From: Bemisia tabaci
Taxonomy: Eukaryota; Arthropoda; Insecta; Hemiptera; Aleyrodidae
Length of the DNA: 64,000 bases
NCBI RefSeq assembly: GCF_918797505.1
Contig: NC_092793.1
Span: 43,388,243-43,452,242, forward strand
Direction: 5' to 3'
The notes under the pieces are model-generated. The model searched no databases and was not told the origin of the DNA. It saw only the letters and a program-made list of their open reading frames with translations. A program made the translations under genes and the position numbers. Each line of letters opens with the position of its first letter. Within the stretch, counting starts at the first letter, position 1. Shown here piece by piece: positions 22,813-34,997 of this stretch.

Positions 22813-23834
22813 AAAAGAGATTGGCCTCCCGCCAATTTATGCGCGCCGCAAGCGCCGGCATGTGGGGGGGCTTCGTCCCTCTATCATGGTGCAAGGATCG
22901 CACAACACATTCTCGCTTTTGCCGGCGCTATAAACACTTTTACTGAAATATTTAGAAAAATAGTGCCAATTTCACAAAATCATAAAGTTTGATTGGAATT
23001 TTGATCGCAGGATAATAGTTATAAAATTTTTATTCAAACCACTGAATTTTATTATAAATGTCTTTGTGATATGTGATGGATTTATGTGTTCGGACTCGAC
23101 TTGTCGATATTATGAGGCATCTTCAATTAAATATGTATTAGTTTAATGATGCCTCCTATTAAAGACGGCGATCTGTAAAAATCTTAGCTTTTCTACGATT
23201 CATTAGGATCCTGATTAGGATTAGATTCCTGATTTCTGGAACAGAGTCCCTGATGAACGTCCTGGACATCGTGGAAAAAAGCCGAAAGATGCTTTTGTAG
23301 CTTACTCAAGCACATTTATGAATTAATGTCAATAATGCTTACAGATAAATAATTCGAAAGTTGGATGGATGTTCGTTAATTTTGTTACTTAGCTTGCATT
23401 GATTCATAAAAACGTTTCTGCGCCTAGATTTATCGAAACAAAATGTATTCTACAAAGTAGTTACCGAGTAAGTATGATAAGCTAAGTAAACAGTGAAACA
23501 TTTGATTCCCGAAAATAAAAAAACATCTCCTTGAAAGTGAATGCTCTTTAAATTTTTTGTACTTTGTTCTCTCTTTTCTTGTGTATACTGTAATTTTAAC
23601 AAATGTTCCTAAAATGAACAATTAAACAGTACTATATTTATTTGTCTGAAATGGCACTCCGTGAGTTTTAGCCAACCAAAAGATGTATTTAAATTAGGAG
23701 TACCAATTTTTCTCAGTAATCTTCTCTTACCTGGCAAAAAATATTCATTGTAGATGCCTGTCCTATCAGTATTTTTCTGTGTAATAGGTTTACCTACTAA
23801 GGCCATACGAGCTGAGCTCTTGGCAAGTGTACTA

Positions 23835-24633
23835 GGGTGGTTTCACGATAACTGGAGAATAGTTTCGTCACCGTAACAGACGAATTTAGTGTGACGTCAC
23901 ATCTCGTTATAATTTCGATACCTCGAAAATCGAAACGTGCCCCAACAAACGAACATGGAGGAATCTGCGGGATATAGGCAGGGGGGTAGGGGTATTCGCT
24001 CGATGGCTGTCTATGATATTACGAGTTTATTTTACAATCAATTCTTGTGATTGTGATCTCAAACGTTTTGGTAAATGAGTAGCTTTCATAATTTTAAAGT
24101 CCCATGGATTAATTGTTTGGTTTCAGGCTAGTTTTAGCATTATTTCGTCAATTGTTCATTTTGGAGGTTATGTTTGTTTATTGGGGCACATTTCGACTTT
24201 CGAGATATCGAACCACCAATATCGCTCCGTAACGTCACCACTAAAATCGTCTACAGACTACACATTTTTCAGTCATATTTTTCGTAGTAATGATAATCAC
24301 TAGAATTTTTTCGCATTATTCTTCAAAGAGTTACGTATTATAACGCTCTCTAATGATTTATTGCTCCACTTTTCAATTTATATTGTGTAGATTCCGAAAA
24401 TGTGCTGTCTGATACGCCGTAAAAAGTTACCGTAACAAACAGCAAATTTTCGGGATTTACATGATATCAATTGAGAAAAGGAGCAATAAATCATTAGAAC
24501 GCGTTATAATACGTAACCCTTTGAAGAATAATGCAAAAAAATTCTAGTGATTAACATTACTACTAAAAATATGACCGAAAAATGTGTTATCTGTTACAGC
24601 GACAAAACTATTCCAATTATTATGAAACCACCC
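23835..24633. mobile_element. GGGTGGTTTCA TIR element with nested inverted repeats
   Basis: Termini GGGTGGTTTCA (23835) and TGAAACCACCC (ending 24633) are flanked by ACTA on both sides (23831-23834, 24634-24637). Inside the TIRs (about 45 bp, with GGAATAGTTT-type and GTAACAGA blocks) lie two further inverted repeats. One pairs about 23892-23950 with 24163-24235 around 'gtgacgt' and 'cgtgccccaa'. The other pairs 24245-24360 with 24480-24600 around 'gaagaataatgc' and 'agcaataaatcatt'. 799 bp, no transposase. Confidence 0.7.
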
Positions 24634-24722
24634 ACTAGCAGTGAAATAGTTTTCTTCAATTCTTTACCTATCTTGATTGCATTCTTTGATCAACTTCAGA
24701 TAAGTTCAGATAATTAATTCCA

Positions 24723-25303
24723 TCTATACTATAAGCTCCAAGACCTCCTAATTTTGCGAAACTGGTGACGCTTAGTTCCAGCGTTCTACCGGGCCGATTT
24801 TCATGATTTTTGCGGCTATCGACGGGCAATTGTGTCTAGATAAGCCAACTCTTTTCAGATTTTCAAAATGTGGCCCAGGTTTTTTTATATTACGTGGTAA
24901 AGTTGCGAATTCTCCCATTTAAACAATGTAAATTTATACTTTTTGTCATAGTTCGTTTGAGCGTTCTACCGGGCCGATTTCCATGATTCTTGCGTAAATC
25001 GACAGGTAATAGGCCCTAGATGAGCCCGCTCTAATCAGATTTTGGAAAAAGGACCCAGGTTTTTTTAAAATCACGTTATAAAAGTGAGTGAGTTTACTGA
25101 ATGCTCTGGTGCTGCTACCGCTATGCGCGGGAGGATGCGCAGTGGTCAAGGAGGTTGCGCAGTAGCTGTGTAGCCTGCGCATTCTAGGTGGCGGTAGCCA
25201 CCCCGGCCCAATCCTAAAAAAACTCCCCCTAAAAAATGACGACAAAAAAAAAAAAAAAGAAAAAAAAAAAAAAAAAAAAGACGGGTGGCTGCTGCCTAAC
25301 TAG
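24723..25303 (+). mobile_element. Helitron-like non-autonomous element
   Basis: The 5' end is TCTATACTATAAG preceded by A. The 3' end is CTAG followed by T. This fits the Helitron signature (5' TC, 3' CTRR, insertion between A and T, no target duplication). It contains two tandem units of 180 bp beginning GCGTTCTACCGGGCCGATTT (24781 and 24961), then a module with GCGGTAGCCACCCC, A-rich tracts and GGGTGGCTGCTGCC just before CTAG. No Rep/helicase frame. The classic short hairpin upstream of CTRR is weak, so the call is provisional. Confidence 0.45.
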
Positions 25304-26589
25304 TTTTACACAAAACAACGCGACCGGGCTTTTCTGCACGGTTTGCGGTCCATTAAGCTCTCCTACTAATTAAGTCGGAGAGTAAACCCCAAAAACCCTA
25401 TAATATTTGGGTAGAGTATGCTCAGCTCTACTTATAATGCCCACCCTTTTTAAGTTTACTTAAATATTAAAAAAGTTATTAAGCTTTAACGACAAATTTT
25501 GGACCCCAAAACATGACGATGATGGATTGACCAATCACTGAGCAGATAAGCAGATTCGAGACCCGCGGAAGGCGGGCGTGTTCATTTAGACAAACCTACA
25601 GCTTTAATCGTAGAAAAAAACCCTACAAAAGTATATATATTTTGAATCAGCATTATATAAACTAAAAATGACTTTTTGGAAATTTGAATATAATGACATA
25701 TAAGGGAGAAATAGTTCATTTTCTAGTATTTCCAAGGCGACCTGGGGGCACGGCTGTGGAAGTAATGGTAGCATGAAACCCATTAAACTACTTAGGTAAA
25801 ATTTAAATCTATAGACTCCGGAGATGGAACTTTTGGTACTTTCGCAGACCTACATAGGCATCGAAAGGAGAAATAATCGAAAGAAGGAGGGTCCTTCAAT
25901 TCTTCAAGCACATTTGAATTTGAAAATAACTTGTAGAACCGCGCGATGGATGGTGAGCGCCGACTCCAGAAGCTAAATTTCAGGTTATATTTCTGCTATT
26001 TGCTATTATGACTTAAAATATTTTAAATTTTAACATTAAGAAAAAGATAGATTAATTGATGCGTGTTTCTTTTTTATCAAAGCCGAAGATAACTGGATCC
26101 ATTTCTATATGATCCTTTTATGATTCCCGCACCCTTGATAAATTTAGTTGCCACAGTAAGTACTCGGATCAACCTGCCATTTCTTCCCAGCGGCCCTGAT
26201 CTAGTGATCTTTTCAAGTAATTGTTCATGAATGATTGATGATATCCCACTATAGTGAGTCCCAGATACTATTTCTCGTTAATAAGATTCAGCAACTTTTC
26301 ACCAGAAAATCATCCTTTCCCTCAATATGATGATGTGTGTCTGGGATCTCAATCGGTGGGAATGAATCTGCGTTTCCACTTTCTACTAAAATTTTGCTAG
26401 CAGCCAGGCAGCCTACCTCCTCCGGAGTTGATGTGTGTTTTCTCAGTGTATCATGCAACTGGTGCCTAAAGCCTGTATGTATTCATAGACTTGTGATGCT
26501 TTATATTGGAAAACTGGTTAACGCATTCACCCGCCAGTCTTTGTTATGTGTCTACTTAAAGAAGCTACGCTTCACTGAAATGAAACCGC
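25304..26589. other. No gene seen
   Basis: AT-rich, low-copy sequence. The frame at 26337-26597 shows no recognised domain. No repeats found. Confidence 0.45.
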
Positions 26590-27400
26590 TTCAATGAAAT
26601 CATCTCAATGTCACAAAATCAAAGATACTTGACTTCAAGCATTAGCTTTAATTTGATTTTTATCAAGTCTCTTTGATTCTGGGTCAGAAGTTGATTGAAT
26701 CATCAAAGCCTGTGTTCGGATAAAATTCTTCAAATCAAGGTCTTTCATATTGACCTGTGCAGAAGGTATGTATCTATACTACTACTTCATTGGTTTGATA
26801 AAATTGAGGTGGTAACTAATGCAGAATAATTTTGATGATAACCTCTCTATACATACACTAAAATTTGCAATACCTGGAGACGCAATTTCCGTCACTGCTT
26901 ACCGCATATAGGAGATAATGCAGAGCGGCTGTTCAATATAAAACATCAGTGCCTCTTGACCTCTAGATTATCTGAGTCCTCGCCTGACAAATTTACCCAT
27001 TATCAGAGTGCGACAGAAAATTAACTGTTCCATTTAGCACGGAAATTGGATACAAGAATTAATTCTCTGGCACACCCTGCAAGTGCATTAAAACTCATTA
27101 GATGAGGACTATTGATGACCGGAGCTGGCAGGTTATTGAAAACTATCAATCGAGACTCAAACAGCCAAAAATTTTAGTCCGGGCGACTAAAATCTTTGGC
27201 TGCTACAGCCTCAACACTCACTATCTCCTTTGATGAAGCGTTAACTGCTCACATTTCTCAAGATAAGGAATGCCTGCGCTTGAAAGGCATCTCTCATAAA
27301 ACAGAAAGCATTGATACCTACTTACTTTGTCTACCAGCCTTGATGAGGCAGTGTCCTGCATCCTCCATGTTATTACTGCTGATTAAATTGTAGGTCAGAG
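26590..27400 (+). repeat. Diverged segmental duplicate D1, copy 2
   Basis: Collinear with 11150-11720 (see that entry). It overlaps the start of the local duplication D2 at 27225. Confidence 0.5.
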
Positions 27401-28200
27401 AGGCTGGCTATTCGTAGTATAGATGATGGAACACATTATTGACTTACCTGCAGTGAGCTGCAGAATTTAGTTCGCATGCATTTAAACTCAATCCGTACCA
27501 AGTACGGAATCTGCATGACCAGAAGTAGAGGATGCAGGCTCATGAAAATGAAATTGTATCAAACTGTTTCATTACAGTTCAAAAGATTTATGCTATTGCA
27601 ATTGAAATTTCAGTTGTGGCAACTGTAATTTTTGCTTGCGAAAGGATCAACTTTTGCTGTTAATCTTTTCTGATGAAGAGTGAACTGGTCACATTTCTCA
27701 AGATACATAATGCCACAGCTTTAGAGAAAGCTCTCATAAAACCAAAAATTATTGATAAATATTTACTTTGCCAAACGCTATCTTTAGGAGACGGTAATAA
27801 GCGTTTGCAATGTTATTACTGATGATGAAATTAGAGTTCGGAGAAATTGCAATATGAATGGTCAAAGGACCTGGCAGGCATAACTGGGTATAAGCAGCGT
27901 AAATAATAGTGCTCCTGCACTGAGCTTCAGAATTTAGCTCGTATTCCATCATTAGCTCCATTAATAAAAAAAAAGTGTCAGATATAATGTGAGACATAAA
28001 AATTAGCCCTAAGCATAGGTGATGTCCCTACTGTAAATCCTGGTTTTGTGCCTACCGTACACAGGAGATGGAACATTACATAAAAGTCCTATATTAAAGG
28101 CGGCTCCCAAGTTGTTGATTATCAGGGTTCTCGCTCGATACATTCACCCACTTTGAAGGAGTGACAGAAAATAGACTGGTTAATTTTATCTTTGAAAGTA
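26890..28200 (+). repeat. Local diverged duplications D2
   Basis: 27225-27490 aligns with 27665-27950 via 'cacatttctcaagata', 'aatgcc', 'tctcataaaac', 'gttattactg' and 'cctgca.tgagct.cagaatttag'. Separately, 26895-27030 aligns with 28050-28175 via 'accg.ata.aggagat', 'tctcgc/tcctcgcctga' and 'gtg.gacagaaaat'. The block order is X Y Y' X'. Both frames and spacing have decayed, so this is an old array of a non-coding unit. Confidence 0.5.
27161..27199 (+). other. Short strong hairpin
   Basis: AGCCAAAAATTTTAGTC, loop CGGGC, GACTAAAATCTTTGGCT: a 17-bp stem with one mismatch. It is too short for a typical pre-miRNA. It may be the remnant of a TIR element reduced to its ends. Confidence 0.5.
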
Positions 28201-28341
28201 AACCCATCAGTAATTGAAATGGCGCTCTCCGTTTCACCCTGTTGCTTGTTTAAAATAAATCGGTCGGTGTGGACTCTAGTTGACCGGAATGGGCAAATGG
28301 AGAATCCTAATGATGAAAGTTATCAAAGGGTTTCATTGCAG

Positions 28342-28468
28342 CACGCCGATTATTGAAAGTTCGAAGCAGTCTGATAAGAGATCGAAATGCGATACATTGC
28401 ACGGTTAAGATAGGGCTGTCTTGCCTTGTTGTACTGACATAGTTTCAATAATCGGCATGCAGTTGAGA
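28342..28468 (+). other. Conserved long-loop hairpin H, copy 1
   Basis: The arms GCACGCCGATTATTGAAA (28342) and TTTCAATAATCGGCATGC pair over ~18 bp with one mismatch. They are separated by a ~90-base loop. A second locus, 40082-40205, has the same 12-13-bp arm core and a loop about 65-70% similar by eye, including 'gatagggct.tgtctt' and 'ctgacatagtttcaataatcgg'. Sequence changes outside the core differ between copies. It could be a small TIR element pair or a structured RNA; expression is unknown. 28470-29150 holds nothing else I recognise. Confidence 0.45.
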
Positions 28469-29159
28469 AAATTTATGTCATCACAACTAAAGTTTATTGT
28501 ATACCGTCTCCTTATGAACGGAAAGATTTAACGTAAGTACCAAGATGATTTCATGTGTTGTCTAGATAGAAATGCACATAATAAACAAAGTAAGTAGCAT
28601 CTCTTCGTTTCAGGCACATCATTCCCTCAGTAAAGAGAATCATAAAGGAAAACCAGAGACAAATAGGAAAACTCACAACCAAAAAGGTACCTAGAGAGAG
28701 ATGCATGATTCGTGATTCATGCAAAAATTTGGAAGCATTCTTCCTCAGGGCAGCATAAAATTGAAAAAGTTTCGTGCATACAATAAGAAAACCATTTAAG
28801 AATTTATATTGTTATTAATTCCAGAAATAATATGACAAAGAAAGAAAAAGGAGCCTGGAGAAATTGCGGCTCAAATCCGATCCAAAATTTCCGAACAAAA
28901 CAATAACATAACCTCTATCTATCGCTTCTATAGTTTCTATCGTGCGTAGCCAATGAGAGTTAGGCATTACGTCAAGTGACCCAACTTGGTCACGATTTTA
29001 ATATTGACCTGCGGTTTTTTTTCTATGACACACAGGCAAAAATACACAGGCTATGACAAAAATATGGATCCTTCTTATTGATGTCTCGAGAACGATTACA
29101 GATTATTGACATGCGGTTTGAACGAAATTTCCTTCAAAAAAGGTGGGCCGCTCTCGAGT

Positions 29160-29178
29160 GGGGGGGGGGGGGGGGGGG
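29160..29178 (+). repeat. Homopolymer run of 19 G
   Basis: Uninterrupted G tract; the frame at 29106-29381 runs through it and is not a gene. Confidence 0.9.
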
Positions 29179-29291
29179 TCCAGGGGGTCGTTACCTCTCT
29201 ACTTCGCGTCCGGGAACAACTTTTAAATTTAAAATGGGAACTCTCTTTGCCTGATACCTACTGCGTAGAAGTCATACCAAAAATACATGAT

Positions 29292-30491
29292 ATCCTTCCA
29301 AAAAAACAAAAATATGATTTTTGTACAAAATTTCGGCCCAATCCAAAAAATTTCACGAATTACAAAAAAAAAAAAAAATAAAAAAAAAAAAATAAAATAA
29401 ATCAGGCACCCAAAAAATATGATGGCAGTACCGTTTGGATTCATCATTTAAAAGGAAATGATATCAAAACGGCCCAATTTCCTCTGAAATATGCCCATCT
29501 CTGATCAATAATTTTTTCGAAACCTTCCGACTCATCACTGAGGAGACACTGATCATTACTTGACCCTTAGTGTATGTCCTTGTTTAGATGTCAAAGAGGT
29601 CTATATGAGACATGTAATGAATTTTTTTTCTTTAAAGAGATAGGAAACAAAAAATCGTCATAAAATTGAAAAAAAATTCGAAGAAAAAAAAAGGAATGGG
29701 CCGGCCGGCACGTACAGAAAAAGGAGGGAAAATAGATACATTGGTATGCCCCGACATTTTGGCATGGGTGACCGACCCGGTCTCGCCACATCCATGAAGT
29801 TGTTAAGAAAGAAGCATTGTAAGTAGGAGGCACATAATATTCGCAATAATACGCTATGGTTCAGAAGTTTGTAAGGCCTTCTATCAGGAACCAACAAAGA
29901 ATATGGCATTGCTTAAAAGTTGTTAAGTTGTTCACTCATGTGTGAATATCTTTCAGTCTATCTTTCAATGACGATTTCGAGAAGGACTGATCCTCCTTTT
30001 AACGATGATACTTGTTCATGTATATGTGCAAGAGAGACGATAATCACCCTATATTATCTACCACTTGTATGTACGGCCGGCCGGCCCATTCCTTTTTTTT
30101 TCTTCGAATTTTTTTTTCAATTTTATGACGATTTTTTGATTTTATCTCTTCAAAGAAAAAAAATTCATTACAGTTCTCATAAGGAACTCTTTGACATCTA
30201 AACAAGGACATACACTAAGGGTCAAGTAATGATCAGTGTCTCCTCAGTGATGAGTCGGAAGGTTTCGAAAAAATTATTGATCAGAGATGGGCATATTTCA
30301 GAGGAAATTGGGCCGTTTTGATATCATTTCCTTTTAAATGATGAATCCAAACGGTACTGCCATCATATTTTTTGGGTGCCTGATTTATTTTATTTTTTTT
30401 TTTTATTTTTTTTTTTTTTGTAATTCGTGAAATTTTTTGGATTGGGCCGAAATTTTGTACAAAAATCATATTTTTGTTTTTTTGGAAGGAT
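29292..30491. mobile_element. Foldback element with ~420-bp arms
   Basis: The left arm 29292-29715 pairs with 30071-30491 at very high identity, from ATCCTTCC at the outer edge to GGCCGGCCGG near the loop. The loop (29716-30070) is unpaired and non-coding. A/T runs inside the arms differ slightly in length. No transposase and no clear target duplication. The several short frames on both strands are shadows of the arms. Confidence 0.8.
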
Positions 30492-30534
30492 CAGCTCTAC
30501 ACTTATCTCCACAAGAATCGCGCCGTGATCCTCA

Positions 30535-30905
30535 AGTAGAGCGGTGGCCGAGTCGTCTAAGACGTCGAGTGCGTCCACAATGAACTCAATGTGGGAACAA
30601 TCCCCGTCTCATGAGATCTTAATTATTACCTGACTATCATTGTTCATTGTTTTACTGCAATATTTCATCAATCAGTCATTCCAAAACGCGTCCTTTTAAT
30701 TTTAAAGTAATTTTAAGTAAAGTTTAAAATTAAAGTATACCTCATATCGTAATTTTTTAGGGGAAAAATAAAACTAACACTGATAGGAAGGTAAAAATAA
30801 GGCCGCGAAGCGGCCCATTGATGGCGCGGAGCGCCTTCACCAGGTTGGGCCGCGTAGCGGCCAAGGGGCGTAGCCCCCTAATAAAATAATATAAATAAAT
30901 AAAAT
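30535..30905 (+). mobile_element. tRNA-derived SINE with GC-rich hairpin tail region
   Basis: The head shows A box TGGCCGAGTCG (30544-30554), exact to consensus and typical of Ser/Leu tRNAs, and a B-box-like GAACAATCC (about 30595) with one mismatch. The body runs to a GC-rich zone (30802-30880) of small perfect hairpins: GGCCGCGAAGCGGCC, GGCGCGGAGCGCC and GGCCGCGTAGCGGCC, plus GGGGCGTAGCCCCC. An A/T-rich tail follows (about 30881-30905). The SINE at 50.2 kb has the same head class and the same hairpin types. It sits directly beside the 29292-30491 foldback. Confidence 0.65.
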
Positions 30906-31290
30906 TGCCTAAACTGCTAGGTTTTTACAGATTCCCCAACTTGCAGGCTTTCCCTGTCTGTTGTCGCCTTGAATTGATTTGATAAGGTAGTTAAATAAGG
31001 CAGAGGGGAAAAGTACATGGGACAGATGTTCCAACATTCCGTGGCTGAAATCGAGCAGATACAGCATTGCAGGGGATGATCAGCAGAATAATTTTGAAAA
31101 TGAGAATATAATTAAAGTCTTTTAGTGAAGACTAAAAGACTGTCCGCTAAGATTAAAGACTGATTCCACTGTCAAAAAAAGGGGCCACTAGACAAGGCTT
31201 GTACGAGAGGTGAAATGTCACAAGTTTTCACAAAAGGTTAGTAGAATACGATTCTTACAACAGGACCTATGGAAATCAACTCCTGAGCAA
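30906..31290. other. No gene seen
   Basis: A short palindromic patch 'agtcttttagtgaagactaaaagact' region lies at about 31118-31142; otherwise nothing recognisable. Confidence 0.45.
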
Positions 31291-32540
31291 AATATTGACA
31301 AGTCTTCTCGACACAGATCAGATGATAGAAACAAGGGAAAGGAAAAATGGGATACAAATCACACTAACCTAAATGCGTCAATCATAGGTTGGCCGATTGG
31401 TAACCATGTGAAGAACCCGCACAGAGCATGGGGTCAGTGGCTCTCTCTAAAAGTCAATGAAACTTTAATAGATTGATATAAAGTTCATAATTAAGGGAGT
31501 CAAAAAATTAGCTCATTTTTGCGAGTAGAAGCCGAGAGATTTGCAATTGAATCCGGACTATTTTCTGTCCGGCGGAGGTAAATGGGCGCTCCGCGTCGCC
31601 TAACCTTGCCTGGCTTGAGCACTTCGGCCAGGAAACCCCCTCTCCCCACCAGGTAACTACGATGTCGCATTGTTTACATTCACTCCTTTCATTCGGACAT
31701 TCGGGCTGTGAGATATGGAGTTTTCTGCCTCTCGCTCCTCTCACGTATACCCTCTTTGAATCCCCATGCGTTCGCCGGCCGGTTGAATCTGAAATGTAGT
31801 CGCTGAAACAGAATTGACAGATACGGGGAGAGGGAGGGAGTTGGCATTCGCACCGGCCGAACGCATGAGCAGGTCTGATTGAGAACGCTGAACAACGAGA
31901 GGAGAGGAGACCCGGAATCCTTTAGCCATGCTGCGGCATGATAGAAAATAGTCCGGATTCAATTGCTAATATCTCGGCTCCTACTCGCAAAAGTGAGCTA
32001 ATTTTTTGGCTTTCCCTTAATATGAACTTTATATCAATGTATTAAAGTTTCATCGACTTTTAGAGAGAGCCACTGACCCCATGCTCTGTGCGGGGTTCTT
32101 TAAAGAAAATGGTTCCATTTGTCAAGATGACATGTGACTCATCATTTCTTTCCCCAACTCTAGTCACTTAGTTTACAGAGCTCAATCATCGTAATTCAAA
32201 ACAGAAATCAAGATATCACCCTTTGGTCTGGGTATCACAAACGCCATTAATGGCAAATTATAATACGGACTGCCTTTCAGGGACTCTTTATGGTTAAAAA
32301 TAAAAATTCAGCTGTCAAACCTTATAATTTTAAACTTAATGAAAAACATCTAATATCAATCAGCCTTCAATTAAAACTTGCTAGAACTAGGGAAAGAAGA
32401 GAATATAAAAAAGTCACATGAGTTTGAATGCATCAATCGTCAGATCGCCCATTAGTTAGAATGTACCTATCTTTTGAATGGTGAAATTTTTGGATGTAAC
32501 AATTGTCTTATTCTTTTCTTTTCCCAGCTCTAGATAAATG
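31290..32540 (+). repeat. Diverged duplicate D3, one copy split by a foldback
   Basis: 31335-31410 plus 32101-32180 together align with the uninterrupted 32390-32540. The left side shares 'agggaaag.a', 'aaatgcgtcaatc/gaatgcatcaatc' and 'gcc.att.gt'. The right side shares 'ttttcttttccc.a.ctctag.taa.t'. The downstream copy therefore marks where the 690-bp element inserted. Confidence 0.5.
31411..32100. mobile_element. Foldback element AAGAACCCGCACAGAGC
   Basis: The left arm 31411-31567 pairs with 31943-32100 (outer block AAGAACCCGCACAGAGC; inner block GGACTATTTTCT). The loop contains a second inverted pair, CATGCGTTCGCCGGCCGGT (31766) against ACCGGCCGAACGCATG (31851). No transposase. The related uninterrupted segment at 32.4 kb supports a single insertion event. 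Confidence 0.75.
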
Positions 32541-32544
32541 AAAA

Positions 32545-34370
32545 ACAGCTTATTACGAATACCTTGAGGTCTCAAATCTGAGTATTGCAGGCACCAAATG
32601 GACACTTAATAAGACTGGTCTCTTCAAAAATTACTTAATACCATCAGATGCTAGGAGTGATACTACACATTTACACCAAACATTCAGACTCCGTTCTGTT
32701 TCCGTCAATCGCTAATGACTTTTTGATTTACTTACTCTCATTAGTCTTAGAGAGGTCGGCACCAATTAGATTACATTTTGCGAAAGGGAACCAAGAGCAT
32801 TGTGCAACTTTTTGGCCTGGCAAATAGATACCCAGCGACTCAAGGAGTTTGATTTTCATTCCTAGTAAACTAAGACTTCAAGCCAAAATTTACTTTGATA
32901 TTTTTGGCGAGATTTATGTGATTTCTTGCAGAGAATGTGAGTTGCTCAATCCTAGCAACATTGGAATACTCTTAATTCTTTCAAGCAATATGCAATCCAA
33001 TTAGGACTTGTGATACTTTGGCAGAAAAAAGATAAGGTATTGTTTTCGTCATAACCCACCGATGGCGCCATCTGATTGCATGCATTGACGTTTGAAGTGC
33101 TGATTTAGGTCTGAACTTGGACTGACATGTTTGTGTCTCAACATGCAATGAGCAAGCTCAACAAATGGCTTGGTTTAAAATTGCGCCATTTAAGCAACCA
33201 ATGTTGAGAAGAATCAGTTGCTTCTGAAGAGGAATCGATCCTCTGACTTCCCATTACAAGATTCCTTTCCTTCAGGTATTTTGAATTGAAGAGAAAGTAT
33301 GTTGCTTAGTGCTTCAATTCAAAGTTTATCTGAGTGGTCTAGTGCTGCTTTTCAACCTGGGCATCTTCCAGCAAGACTAACTCCAACTCTATGGATGCAA
33401 CAATCCATAACATTTAGCCAATGACCTAAGAGTCAGGCAACTTAAATGAATCAAAACTACGTACAGAAGACGGATCAAAATCTGGAAAATTCAGTAACAG
33501 TAGGGTAAAAATCACTCCAAAGGCATCGTCCATAGGTGATTAATAATGGGATGAAGTTATGCAAATTATCAATGCAAATTGGATGCATTTACTTACAGGA
33601 TGTACTTCTTGCAAATCCTCGGGTGGGGTGCAGTGAAGAGATACAAAGTGGTGGATGTTACGCAGAAAGTGGAACTCAATTGCGAACTGAGAAACGCCTG
33701 TTCGTTAATGTCAATACTCACATAGGCACCGAATAGGCTCACACGCACCTACAGAAGAACAAGTGTAATACACGCGCATTTAGGGGAAATTGAACTACAG
33801 GAGGGGTTGGAAACGCTTAAAACATTAGAATTGAACTTAAATAACAGCAAAATTATCGGTTTCTCGAATGAATTTCGCACAAACTTGAATAATCTTACCT
33901 CATAAATCGAGGAACAAAGGGCTAGCCACGCTCAAACTCAGTGTTGCCAGGATAGCCAGGTGCAGAACGCTGGAATTTTGGGGACCGAGGGTTCGACAAA
34001 AAAACACAGCGCATGAGAAACATACACAAGCAAACTACGCAATGCTACTTCCGAAACCACGTTCGACAGACACAAGGCACTATTCTTCAAATTGTGAACT
34101 AAACTAAGAGGAATTTCACACGCAAGAAATGTGAAGAAATGCTGACTACAATAATTACAAAAAGTTTGCATCGACACGGCACTGTCTCGATTGCAACCAT
34201 TGGCCATGCCGCCATTGAAGCCTGCTTTCACGCAAATTAAGGACTGGGACTGGACTAAACTTGTAAGTTAAGGCGGATAAAGAAAGGTGGTCGCATTTCT
34301 AGTTGAGCCGCCATTTTAAAGGCTGTGACGCGCAGAAGGTACATCAACATGCTTTGCCATGCAATCAGTG
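32545..34370. other. No gene seen
   Basis: Low-copy AT-rich DNA. Frames such as 33536-33736 and 33938-34231 show no recognised domain. Confidence 0.45.
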
Positions 34371-34374
34371 TACC

Positions 34375-34500
34375 CGAGACGTACCCGATGCCGTGTGACG
34401 TCAAGAGGGTACGATATGCGACCACCATCCGCCTCTTGACTTGTTGAAACGATCGCATTTCGTATCCTGATGACGTCACATAGTACCGGGTAGTAAAAGC
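34375..34500. mobile_element. Small inverted-repeat element with TGTGACGTCA
   Basis: 34383-34423 pairs imperfectly with 34457-34497, with blocks ACCCG, TGTGACGTCA, GGTACGATATGCGA in order. About 120 bp. The minus-strand frame 34255-34686 crosses it and is not a gene. Confidence 0.5.
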
Positions 34501-34579
34501 CAACCCGCGCCCTTTACGCGTCACAAGTTTCTCAAAATGCCGGTTTAAGGGGCAAATACACCTGCGAGCTAGACGCGCG

Positions 34580-34896
34580 CATAGAGCACATAGAGTCGTA
34601 ATGTAAATGGGAGAGCTGGCGCCATGTTCTGCTCGACGAATTCCGAGCCCGGTGTGCGCCGAGTTCGGGTCGCTTTTTCGATACATTTTCGATCCAAAAT
34701 GGCGGTGTGGAATACGTGGTAATTCCTATCTCCGTTGTTGTTGTTGTCATCGGATGGCCGGGTACCCGTGTATCACGAACAATCGATTGTGTATCGAAAA
34801 AGTGATCCGGCGTCACACAGGAGTCTCGGAATTCGGGACATGGAAAATGCTTAAAAGTGGCGCCAGCTCTCCCAATTACATTACGACTCTATGTAT
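34580..34896. mobile_element. MITE, CATAGAG family
   Basis: The left end reads CATAGAGCACATAGAGTCG, then AATGTAAATGGGAGAGCTGG and CGCC. The right end carries the reverse complement from GGCGCCAGCTCTCCC to CGACTCTATG. A second inner pair is around TTCCGAGCCCGGTGTG / CACACAGGAGTCTCGGAATT. The terminal pattern matches the 49278-51254 element (CATAGAGTACAATAGAGTCG). Here the outermost ~9 bp of the right end are diverged and no target duplication is visible. Confidence 0.65.
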
Positions 34897-34997
34897 GTAA
34901 TGATATTTGACTTCTTCGTTGGTCTCACCAGAGACCGTTGAAATCCATCAATTTGAAATTTCGAATTCACCTCGGGACTTGAATTAAATTTTTGAAT

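Noticed and set aside
29106..29381. 91-codon frame with poly-Gly
   Set aside because: The Gly run is a 19-G homopolymer and the end lies in an A-run of a foldback arm.
34255..34686. 143-codon minus-strand frame
   Set aside because: It crosses two inverted-repeat elements (34375-34500 and 34580-34896), so its openness is incidental.
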